Source: Candidatus Tayloriibacteriota bacterium
GTDB taxonomy: Bacteria > Patescibacteriota > Minisyncoccia > Phycocordibacterales > PALSA-1337
Direction of reading: 5' to 3'
DNA: 12,974 nucleotides
Assembly: GCA_023269245.1 (NCBI GenBank)
Contig: JAHFMB010000017.1
Span: 1-12,974, forward strand
The first letter of the stretch is position 1; each line of letters begins with the position of its first letter. The translations under genes were made by a program, and so were the position numbers. The notes below the pieces were generated by a model, which saw only the letters and a list, made by a program, of their open reading frames with translations, did no database searches and was not told the origin of the DNA. Shown piece by piece: positions 5,129 through 11,614 of this stretch.

Positions 5129-7726
5129 TCACTTAAGTTCCCCCCAATTGTCTCCTATCGCTGCAGATGCTTTGAGCACAACACCTTTGGTATCTTTTGG
5201 ATTCATGACTGATTCCATGATCTTCTCAATATCACGAGCCACTTTTTCGGCCTTACCTTCACGAATCTCATAGACCAATTCATCATGAACCTGGAGCAGC
5301 GCATGTACATCATTGTCTAGTTTGTTTTTTGTAATATATGCATCAATTTCAATCATAGCGAGCTTAATAACATCAGCTTCAGTACCTTGGATTGGCGCAT
5401 TGATAGCCATGCGCTCGGCAGCTGCCTTGATAAAGGGAATTTTTGAATTGATACCTTCAAAGTAACGTCGCCTACCATAAAATGTCTCAGTGTATCCGTG
5501 CGCCGCAGTCTCTTTTTTTACTGAATCCAAATATGAAGCCAACGTAGAAAATGTTTTGAAATAATCTTCGTAAAACTTCTGGGCCTCAGCGCGATTCGTG
5601 CCAATACTTTTCTGAAGCGACGTCACCCCCATGCCATAAATAATGCCGAAGTTAATTATTTTTGCCTGTCGACGCATTTCAGAGGTCACCTGATCTTGCG
5701 GAACACCAAACACAAATGACGCGACGGATGAGTGAACGTCCTTCCCCTCTTTGAAAATCTGTATCATCTTTTCATCGCCCGACAAAAATGCCGCAATGCG
5801 CAATTCCATTTGAGAATAATCAAAACTGCACAGCTTGAATCCTTTTTCGGCGACAAATGCGTGACGAATGGCCTTACCGAGATCGGTGCGCACCGGAATA
5901 TTTTGTAGGTTTGGATTGATCGAAGCCATGCGACCTGTGGTCGTTCCTGCAGATACGAGATGCGAGTGCAATCGCTTGTCTGATCCGAGAAGCGGTGGGA
6001 TAGCATCAATGTACGTTGAGAGCAGTTTGGTAAGCTCACGATACTCAAAAATCATCGGTACGATCGGATGTAGGTCGCGTAGCTTTTCGAGCTCAGATTC
6101 CTTGGTTGAACGGGCTCCGCCAGCTGTTTTCTTCATATTCTTGGCCGTTAAATTGAGCTTGTCAAACAGCACCTCACCAAGCTGTTTTGGTGAACTGATG
6201 TTAAATTCCATGCCCGCATGCTTCCAAATTTCCTTCTGCAACCGATCCACTTCAGCGTGATACTTCTTTGAGAGATCGAGTAGAAATGCGTCATCAATCT
6301 TGATGCCATGCTTTTCCATTTTTTCGGTAATGGCGATAAGTGGTAACTCAATGGTGTCGTAGATCTTCCGTGCATTCCTCTTATCGAGTTCAGTAAAAAT
6401 AACTTTTTTTGCTTCTTCGTAGGAATCAGTGTTCGCAAAATTGAGAACGTCCTCCATGGTTGGGTTGGTCACATTGGAGTTGACGAGCCATAGGGCAACG
6501 GCGGTTTGGCTGAAGTCGGGTGGGGCGGCTTCGTGAACGAAGCCCTCTTCACCCCGAACCGACTCCGAAAACAAGGAGGCCCCATGACCACGATCGTCCT
6601 CGCCGGCACTGACGGAATCGCCGGCTCGTCCGTCTTTTCTCGGCGTCGCTCGCTGTGGTATTCCAGGTGAATTGTTCTGCGACGCCTGTGAAGAGGTCAT
6701 GGAACCTCCTGTTTTCTTTGCCGGTTCGGAACTCGTGCCCACCGCTTTCTGCAACCTCTGTACCAAAGTCCTAAACTCCAACTGCTGCCACAATGCAGTC
6801 ACCTTTTTTATATCAAGACTTTCTTTGAATGTTTTCTCCGGCAATAAGAACGTAATCGGCGCATCTCGACGAATCGTGGCGAGCATTTTGCTAAATTCAG
6901 CCTCCTCCTTGTTATCTTTAAGCAGCTGAATAATGCGCGGCGTAATTCCAGCCTTTACAAACTCGTCATCATGGCCAGCGTCAAGCTCTTCGTACATTTC
7001 TTCGATGGTACCAAACGCCTGTAACAAAATAGTCGCAGTCTTTTCTCCAATGCCTTTTACACCAATGATGTTATCTGAAGGATCTCCGCGGAGACCTTTG
7101 TAGTCCGCAACAAGCTCGGGACCAAACCCGTAGCGCTCATTGACCATCTTTTCGTCATACATGATGGTATCCTTGATGCCTTTTTTGAAGGTATAGACCA
7201 ATACCTCTTCCCCTTTGACGAGTTGGAGTGTATCCATATCACCTGAAGCAATGATGATTTGGAGATTTGAATTTTTGGTTTTGGACTTTGTGCTCTTTTT
7301 GCTTTTTGTAGTTTGTTGTTTGTTATTTTTTGCTGCTCCCGTCAGTTGTTCAACTATCGTACCCAACATATCATCCGCCTCAAATCCTTGTTTGTCATAA
7401 ATTGGAATACCGAGCGCTGCAAAAATATCTCGCGATCGTGACATCTGGGCAACGAGGGCCTCATCAGGAGTTTTGCGCTGAGCTTTGTATTCTTTGTATG
7501 CCTCATGACGATACGTTGGCCCTTTGACGTCATAGCACGCGATCATATAGTCGGGTTTGAGGCTTTCAATAATACCAATGAGCATCGCTGAAAGCCCATA
7601 TAGAGCCCCGGTTGGTTCACCCCGCGTCGTAGCAAAATCAGGGAGCGCATGGTAGGCGCGATGCAAAATAGCATGAGCGTCAAGGAGAATGAGTCGTTTC
7701 TTGTCTGTTTTTTTCGTGGCTACCAT
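5129..7726 (-). CDS. polA: DNA polymerase I, with 5'-3' exonuclease and polymerase domains but no recognisable proofreading site
   Basis: Repair and Okazaki-fragment polymerase, 865 aa from the ATG at 7726; a GTG at 7741 would add five residues. The N-terminal FEN-type nuclease (about 10-305) keeps its metal ligands in LLDAHA, CYDVKG, GFEADDM, SGDMDT and GDPSDNIIG, followed by the helix-hairpin-helix GVKGIGEKTA. The polymerase domain (about 455-865) has TTGRMASINPNLQNIPVRTD, motif A SFDYSQMELR (Asp636), motif B RRQAKIINFGIIYG and motif C LLQVHDELVYE (Asp815). The middle (about 335-450) is short, shows no proofreading DxE motif and includes an unusual Ser/Gly/Arg-rich stretch encoded by a GC-rich insert (6511-6670). 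A Lys/Ser/Thr-rich loop (about 133-155) interrupts the nuclease domain. It lies 18 bp after tsaE and 12 bp before the holA-like gene, so co-transcription is likely. Confidence 0.96.
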   Translation of the reverse strand: MVATKKTDKKRLILLDAHAILHRAYHALPDFATTRGEPTGALYGLSAMLIGIIESLKPDYMIACYDVKGPTYRHEAYKEYKAQRKTPDEALVAQMSRSRDIFAALGIPIYDKQGFEADDMLGTIVEQLTGAAKNNKQQTTKSKKSTKSKTKNSNLQIIIASGDMDTLQLVKGEEVLVYTFKKGIKDTIMYDEKMVNERYGFGPELVADYKGLRGDPSDNIIGVKGIGEKTATILLQAFGTIEEMYEELDAGHDDEFVKAGITPRIIQLLKDNKEEAEFSKMLATIRRDAPITFLLPEKTFKESLDIKKVTALWQQLEFRTLVQRLQKAVGTSSEPAKKTGGSMTSSQASQNNSPGIPQRATPRKDGRAGDSVSAGEDDRGHGASLFSESVRGEEGFVHEAAPPDFSQTAVALWLVNSNVTNPTMEDVLNFANTDSYEEAKKVIFTELDKRNARKIYDTIELPLIAITEKMEKHGIKIDDAFLLDLSKKYHAEVDRLQKEIWKHAGMEFNISSPKQLGEVLFDKLNLTAKNMKKTAGGARSTKESELEKLRDLHPIVPMIFEYRELTKLLSTYIDAIPPLLGSDKRLHSHLVSAGTTTGRMASINPNLQNIPVRTDLGKAIRHAFVAEKGFKLCSFDYSQMELRIAAFLSGDEKMIQIFKEGKDVHSSVASFVFGVPQDQVTSEMRRQAKIINFGIIYGMGVTSLQKSIGTNRAEAQKFYEDYFKTFSTLASYLDSVKKETAAHGYTETFYGRRRYFEGINSKIPFIKAAAERMAINAPIQGTEADVIKLAMIEIDAYITKNKLDNDVHALLQVHDELVYEIREGKAEKVARDIEKIMESVMNPKDTKGVVLKASAAIGDNWGELK
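6511..6670. repeat. GC-rich stem-loop segment inserted in frame in the polA linker
   Basis: A hand count gives 100 G/C in these 160 bases (about 62%), against 47% in 6421-6480 and 38% in 6781-6840. It contains a perfect hairpin, GGCTTCGT (6527-6534) with ACGAAGCC (6537-6544), inside wider pairing AGTCGG (6514-6519) with CCGACT (6559-6564). It encodes about 53 low-complexity residues of polA on the minus strand. On the plus strand it reads AAGGAGG (6573-6579) then a 28-codon frame from the ATG at 6584 to the TGA at 6670. It may be a palindromic mobile element that inserted without breaking the frame; that origin is inference, as no second copy is in the window. Confidence 0.5.
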
Positions 7727-7744
7727 AGGTGAATTGTACACTAT

Positions 7745-8224
7745 TTATATTGAGGCAGTAGGGCTCTCGACATAGCCAATGGTTCGCTCATTCTCTTTAC
7801 TCGAAGGTATGGAAAAGGTAATGGTCGCGCTCAAGATACTTTCTCCCAATGCACCTTTCACGTTCTCGGGCCATTCAATAAAAATTAAATTGGCCGGGTC
7901 ATTTGCCAATTCATCAAACTTCAGTACCACCAACTCTTTTCCCTGTTCCAGGCGATACGCATCAATATGAACGAGTTTTTTCCAGATTGAATGGGTAACC
8001 GGATACATTTTCATAATGACAAATGTTGGACTAGTAATTTCTTCGGTAACACCGAGAATTCTTGCCGCGGCTTTTGTAAAAGCGGTTTTTCCTGCGCCGA
8101 GGTGACCGGAGAGACCAACAACCGTAGCCACCGACGAACGTTCAGAGCGAAGTGCAAGTACTCCAATAATTTCCTGTGCAATAGCGGCAGTTTCTTCCAA
8201 TGAATGCGAGACATATGATTTCAT
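7745..8224 (-). CDS. tsaE: tRNA threonylcarbamoyladenosine biosynthesis protein TsaE
   Basis: P-loop ATPase partner of TsaB/TsaD that is needed to form t6A37 on tRNAs reading ANN codons, including tRNA-Lys. The frame stays open far upstream, but the ATG at 8224 gives a 159-aa protein of normal family size beginning MKSYVSHSLEETAAIAQEI, matching the usual start; longer versions would run into the secreted-protein gene. Visible motifs are the Walker A GLSGHLGAGKT (37-47), the switch-like TSPTFVIMKMY (64-74), the HIDAYRL strand (86-92) and IFIEWPENV (114-122). It is the first gene of the tsaE-polA-holA-like cluster. A TATAGT at 8228-8233 sits too close to the ATG to be a confident promoter. Confidence 0.93.
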   Translation of the reverse strand: MKSYVSHSLEETAAIAQEIIGVLALRSERSSVATVVGLSGHLGAGKTAFTKAAARILGVTEEITSPTFVIMKMYPVTHSIWKKLVHIDAYRLEQGKELVVLKFDELANDPANLIFIEWPENVKGALGESILSATITFSIPSSKENERTIGYVESPTASI

Positions 8225-8264
8225 ATGACTATAGTACGCAAGGTTGGCCACTACAGCAAGCGCA

Positions 8265-8299
8265 TATGCAAAAGAGCCGCATCTTGGTAGACGCGGCTC
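8265..8299 (-). terminator. Intrinsic terminator after the secreted-protein gene
   Basis: On the minus strand GAGCCGCGTC (8299-8290) pairs with GATGCGGCTC (8283-8274), ten base pairs with one G-U, around loop TACCAA. A short T-run (CTTTTGC) follows. It lies 32 bp beyond the stop codon of the secreted-protein gene and separates it from tsaE. Confidence 0.65.
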
Positions 8300-8330
8300 C
8301 GCAAGTTCGGAATTCCGAACAAAGATCTGA

Positions 8331-9062
8331 TTACCTCCCGGGACGACCACCGCCTCGATGACCTCCTCCGGAATGGCCGCCTCCGCCTTGCGGTGGTGGA
8401 TTCTGGCGTGGAGGTGGCGAAGGTGGCGGTGGGCTACACCGAGGGGTCTGGTGGGAGGCTTGGTACTGGCCACCACGATACCCGCCGCTCCAGCTTGGTT
8501 GCGCGTAATTCTGTCGCGGGAGCTGCGGCAGTGAATGCCCGATCGGCGGGACATATACTTGCCTTGTAGGATAGGAGTGACGATACCTGTCATGATACTG
8601 TCCGCCTTCACGGCGACCACCCACGTGGTAGAACACCCTCTCGTACTCACTGTTGTTCGGGTACCAAGTGACTCCGTTGTACCAAACGGGCTGGCCCCAC
8701 ACAAAGTGCGAAGACAACTCGATGCCAACCCAACATCCGCATAAGTGTAAGTCATGGTAGTGACCATAGCCCAGACACCTTTCCGGAGCCGGTGGAAGTT
8801 CAGGCTGATTTTGTGCCGGAACGACCGGTTGTGGATCGGGTGCAGGTACCGCGTACATCGTGGTCACTGTCCCCGCGGGCGCGGGAACCTGGATGGGCGC
8901 AGGGGATGGCGACGGAACCGCCTCCGCATACACCGTCGTGACCGTAATGCTGGCAGGCGAGCTTCCGGCACCGTTGATGATGACCTTGGCCTCACCGGCC
9001 CAGGCCATCGAAAGTTGAGCAGCGATGAAGATCGCCATCCCAACCATGAGTTTCATTTTCAT
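8331..9062 (-). CDS. Secreted Pro/Gly-rich protein of unknown function
   Basis: I do not recognise this family. From the ATG at 9062 it is 243 aa with a clear Sec signal peptide: MKMK, a hydrophobic core LMVGMAIFIAAQLSMA, and a likely cut after AWA. An alternative in-frame ATG at 9098 would add 12 residues and bury the signal. A Thr/Val strand region (ASITVTTVYA) is followed by a Pro/Ala-rich linker, then a compact Cys/Trp/Tyr-rich core (CLGYGHYHDLHLCGCWVG to WYNGVTWYPNN), a Tyr/Arg/Gln-rich stretch, and a Pro then Gly/His/Arg-rich tail (GGGGHSGGGHRGGGRPGR). The base composition is much richer in GC than the neighbours (42 of 60 in 8341-8400), which suggests transfer or simply amino-acid bias. 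It is a stand-alone unit with a consensus promoter and a terminator, so strong expression is likely. Confidence 0.7.
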   Translation of the reverse strand: MKMKLMVGMAIFIAAQLSMAWAGEAKVIINGAGSSPASITVTTVYAEAVPSPSPAPIQVPAPAGTVTTMYAVPAPDPQPVVPAQNQPELPPAPERCLGYGHYHDLHLCGCWVGIELSSHFVWGQPVWYNGVTWYPNNSEYERVFYHVGGRREGGQYHDRYRHSYPTRQVYVPPIGHSLPQLPRQNYAQPSWSGGYRGGQYQASHQTPRCSPPPPSPPPRQNPPPQGGGGHSGGGHRGGGRPGR

Positions 9063-9112
9063 TGTAAAGTTTTCACATGGGCACGAAGAACCCTCCATGC
9101 CCTTCGAACAAG

Positions 9113-9140
9113 ATTATATCATATATAGGGTAAATGTCAA
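9113..9140 (-). promoter_or_regulatory. Full-consensus sigma-70-type promoter of the secreted-protein gene
   Basis: On the minus strand TTGACA (9135-9140), a 16-bp spacer and TATAAT (9113-9118) match both boxes perfectly. The predicted start is near 9106, about 44 nt before the ATG at 9062. The leader contains a GGGCA/TGCCC hairpin enclosing a GGAGG. Confidence 0.8.
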
Positions 9141-9169
9141 TATATGGCTCAAATACATACAATATCGTG

Positions 9170-9175
9170 TATAAT
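9170..9175 (+). promoter_or_regulatory. -10 box of pilB
   Basis: A perfect TATAAT ends 7 nt before the ATG at 9183, so transcription should begin at or one base before the start codon. The -35 region is weak. Confidence 0.5.
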
Positions 9176-9182
9176 ATTTGCA

Positions 9183-10853
9183 ATGATCCAATTTGACGAA
9201 GATAAACAGAATAGGAAGCTCAATGAGTTGCTTCACAAGGAAGAAGAGGACCTCGTCCAAATTCTTTCCGGCAAATATGGTCTTGAATACGTAAACCTCA
9301 TGGGGACTGCGGTAAATACGGATGCTCTTCGCCTCATCCCTGAAGAAACTGCCCGCGCTGCTAAAGTCGCTGCGTATGCCCTCATCGATAAAAAAGTAAA
9401 AATCGCTGCCCGCAACCCGCAGGATGAAAAGGTGGCGTCTATTATCAAAGATGTTGAAACAAAAGGGTTCACCCCGGAACTGTATATAAGCTCAACCCAA
9501 GGACTCGAGAAAGCCTGGAAGGTATACAAGGACCTTTCATTCGCCTATGAAAGCAAGGCAGGATCTCTTGAAATTTCAAGTGATGAGATTGCGGCCATCA
9601 TCGATCAGGCAAAGAGTTTGCCCACCATCATTTCGATTTTGGAAAATACTATGGCGGCAAAAAAAAGCTACCGTATCTCCCGAATACTTGAGACTGTTGT
9701 GGCGGGTGCTCTCGCTATAGACGCATCAGATATTCACCTCGAGCCAGAAGAAGCATATGTTCAGCTTCGATATCGACTCGATGGTGTGCTCCAGGAAGTG
9801 TTGCATTTTGACGCTGAGACGTATGGCCTTATTCTTTCGCGCATCAAACTTATCTCAGGAATGAAGTTAAATGTAAAAAAAGATTCGCAGGACGGCCGTT
9901 TCAGCATCCGCCTCCCCATTGGAGACGTTGAAGTCCGTGTCTCCATTCTTCCCGGTGCCTACAACGAGTCAATTGTTATGCGTCTTCTCAACCCAAAGTC
10001 CATTGATGTTCCTTTGGAGTCCCTTGGCATCAATAAAAAACTGCTTGATATATTACTAAAAGAAATAGACCGCCCGGATGGCATGATTCTCACCACGGGC
10101 CCGACTGGATCTGGAAAAACTACCACACTGTATTCGTTTTTGAAGAAAATACATAATCCCAAGGTAAAAATAATTACCATCGAAGACCCAATCGAATACC
10201 ACCTCCCTGGTATTGTCCAGACCCAGGTCAATGATAAGGGATACAATTTCGCTGAAGGGTTGCGAGCAGCTGTTCGCCAAGATCCTGACATAATTATGAT
10301 TGGTGAAATCCGTGACAACGAGACAGCGGAGATCGCCATCAACTCTGCTCTCACGGGCCACCTTGTCTTTTCGACCCTCCACACCAACGACGCTGCCGGT
10401 ACGTATCCCCGCCTGATTGATTTGGGAGTCAACTCAAAAGTTCTGACGTCCGCAATCCGCGTCGCTATGGCTCAGCGTCTTGTGCGTAAGTTATGTGCCT
10501 CATGCAAAAAAGAAGTAGTGATTGCCGGGACGGATCAAAAAGAAATGGAGGATGCCGTAGCGGCAATTGAAGACAAATCCCTTATTCCCACGGAACGCAC
10601 TCACATGTTCGTCGCTGTTGGGTGCGAAAAATGTAACAACACTGGATACAAAGGCCGTGTTGGCATCTACGAGGCGATTTTGAGTGACAAAAAGATTGAA
10701 GATGCAGTCGAAATGAACCCGAGTGAGCGGGAAATCTGGATCGCGGCACAAGGACAAGGAATTCTCACCATGAAGCAGGACGGGGTGCTCAAAATATTAG
10801 ACGGCACTACTTCCCTTGAAGAACTTCGCCGTGTTATTTCGCTTACTGATTAA
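9183..10853 (+). CDS. pilB: Type IV pilus assembly ATPase PilB (GspE/PulE family)
   Basis: Cytoplasmic hexameric ATPase that drives pilus extension. The start at 9183 (MIQFDEDKQNRKLNELL) is chosen because the -10 box lies 7 nt upstream; an earlier ATG at 9144 would precede that promoter. The protein has 556 aa. The N-terminal GspE/MshEN-like domain covers about 15-115 (YGLEYVNLMG, LIPEETARAAKVAAYAL). The ATPase core has ASDIHLEP (181-188), Walker A GPTGSGKT (306-313), the Asp box ITIEDPIEY (331-339), Walker B DIIMIGEIRD (369-378) and the His box TGHLVFSTLHTNDA (391-404). The zinc-binding tetracysteine is C438-x2-C441 and C481-x2-C484, typical of PilB/GspE rather than the retraction ATPase PilT. 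The partner genes pilC and pilT are not in the window; a small coiled-coil gene follows by 12 bp. Confidence 0.93.
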   Translation: MIQFDEDKQNRKLNELLHKEEEDLVQILSGKYGLEYVNLMGTAVNTDALRLIPEETARAAKVAAYALIDKKVKIAARNPQDEKVASIIKDVETKGFTPELYISSTQGLEKAWKVYKDLSFAYESKAGSLEISSDEIAAIIDQAKSLPTIISILENTMAAKKSYRISRILETVVAGALAIDASDIHLEPEEAYVQLRYRLDGVLQEVLHFDAETYGLILSRIKLISGMKLNVKKDSQDGRFSIRLPIGDVEVRVSILPGAYNESIVMRLLNPKSIDVPLESLGINKKLLDILLKEIDRPDGMILTTGPTGSGKTTTLYSFLKKIHNPKVKIITIEDPIEYHLPGIVQTQVNDKGYNFAEGLRAAVRQDPDIIMIGEIRDNETAEIAINSALTGHLVFSTLHTNDAAGTYPRLIDLGVNSKVLTSAIRVAMAQRLVRKLCASCKKEVVIAGTDQKEMEDAVAAIEDKSLIPTERTHMFVAVGCEKCNNTGYKGRVGIYEAILSDKKIEDAVEMNPSEREIWIAAQGQGILTMKQDGVLKILDGTTSLEELRRVISLTD

Positions 10854-10865
10854 TACATAACTACC

Positions 10866-11201
10866 ATGATCATGATCAACAGAGAATTCAGTGACGGGCT
10901 GAGGGACTCAGGGAAAAAACTCCAAGAGACTTCCGAAAAAGTCCAGCGCGAGCAAGCGGAACTGTTGAAAGTAAAACAAGAGGTGCCGATACTGCGAAAA
11001 GAAGTCGAGGATCTTCGCAGGAAAGTTGCGGAAGACGAGACAAAGATTAGGCTTGATGAACGAAAGATGCCCCAACTCCAAATGGACATCCACCGCGATC
11101 AAAGCGAACTTCAAAAACAACACGCCGAATTTGAGCAAGCCCAGCGCAAGGCAGCACAAGCCGCAAGCAAGGCTGGTTTGAAAAATATAAAATTGCGTTA
11201 A
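10866..11201 (+). CDS. Small coiled-coil protein of unknown function
   Basis: A 111-aa, highly charged protein with no signal peptide or membrane segment. From about residue 8 to 100 it is almost entirely helix-forming with heptad-like spacing of Leu, Val and Ile (KVQREQAELLKVKQEV, LRKEVEDLRRKVAEDETKIR), ending in an Ala/Lys-rich tail. The ATG at 10866 is used; the ATG at 10872 is equally possible. It starts 12 bp after pilB and is probably co-transcribed, so a link to pilus assembly is conceivable but unproven. No family is recognised; coiled coils give weak, unspecific matches. Confidence 0.6.
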   Translation: MIMINREFSDGLRDSGKKLQETSEKVQREQAELLKVKQEVPILRKEVEDLRRKVAEDETKIRLDERKMPQLQMDIHRDQSELQKQHAEFEQAQRKAAQAASKAGLKNIKLR

Positions 11202-11204
11202 AAC

Positions 11205-11490
11205 AGACAAAAAGCGCCAGTGTCAATTGCTTTTTGGCTGTGGATAGCGCTAGGCTACAAAATAGAGGAAGTTCGAGTATTTCGAACATTCAAGCTAGAG
11301 AATCTCTAAGCAATATCTCGATGCATGATGCATCAAGCGAGGTAGAGTCCCGAGGATAATGCCAGTACGCATGACCGAAGTTATGCAACCAATATGTCCT
11401 TAGCACTATACCCAAACCTGGGAAGGCCATTGCTTAGAGGTTCACGAGCTCGAATGGGCAGAACGCCTATCAGACAAATAGATTCGTGCG
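11205..11490 (+). ncRNA. rnpB: RNase P RNA (bacterial type), divergent; ends approximate
   Basis: Catalytic RNA that would trim tRNA 5' leaders. No coding frame fits here, and bacterial RNase P blocks occur in the right order. GAGGAAGTTCG (11265-11275) resembles the first conserved block (GAGGAAAGTCCG). AATATC then hairpin GATGCA-TGA-TGCATC (11320-11334) and AGGTAGAG resembles the P11/P12 region. Hairpin ATGC-CAGTAC-GCAT (11359-11372) resembles GGTGCGGTAAGAGCGCACC. ACCCAAACCTGGGAAGGCCA (11410-11429) resembles GTAAACTCC...AGCAAGGCCA, TTGCTTAGAG resembles GCTTGAG, and CAGAACGCCTATC (11459-11471) resembles ACAGAACCCGGCTTATC. The canonical P4 pairing is not clean and helices P5-P9 look shortened. 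Ends are set by comparison with E. coli spacing. A TATAAA at 11186-11191 could be its -10 box. Confidence 0.65.
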
Positions 11491-11518
11491 CCCAAAACTG
11501 AAACAACCGACTAAAAAA

Positions 11519-11537
11519 GCGACTCTTTCGAGTTCGC
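11519..11537 (+). terminator. Possible hairpin ending the RNase P RNA transcript
   Basis: GCGACTC (11519-11525) pairs with GAGTTCGC (11530-11537) with one bulged T around a TTTC loop. No proper T-run follows, so termination is uncertain. Confidence 0.3.
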
Positions 11538-11614
11538 ATTAAGATTATTGTGTTGGTACACTATACCCATGGATGTATATGGGTTCACCATTACACTATC
11601 ATAATCAGATTAAA

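Noticed and set aside
6584..6670. Small plus-strand frame (28 codons) behind AAGGAGG, inside polA
   Set aside because: Not called as a gene: it is antisense to polA, the spacing to the ATG is only 4 nt and the peptide resembles nothing known. It is kept as part of the polA insert finding.
8225..8767. Long upstream extension of the tsaE reading frame
   Set aside because: It overlaps the secreted-protein gene and its terminator, is low complexity, and would add about 180 residues not found in TsaE.
8754..9128. Plus-strand open frame of 124 codons, rich in Arg
   Set aside because: It is antisense to the secreted-protein gene, which has a signal peptide, promoter and terminator; Arg richness is what a GC-rich antisense frame gives.
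11205..11490. tmRNA as an alternative for the structured RNA
   Set aside because: There is no tRNA-like acceptor with a T-arm GGTTCGA and CCA end and no tag-peptide frame; the RNase P blocks match better.
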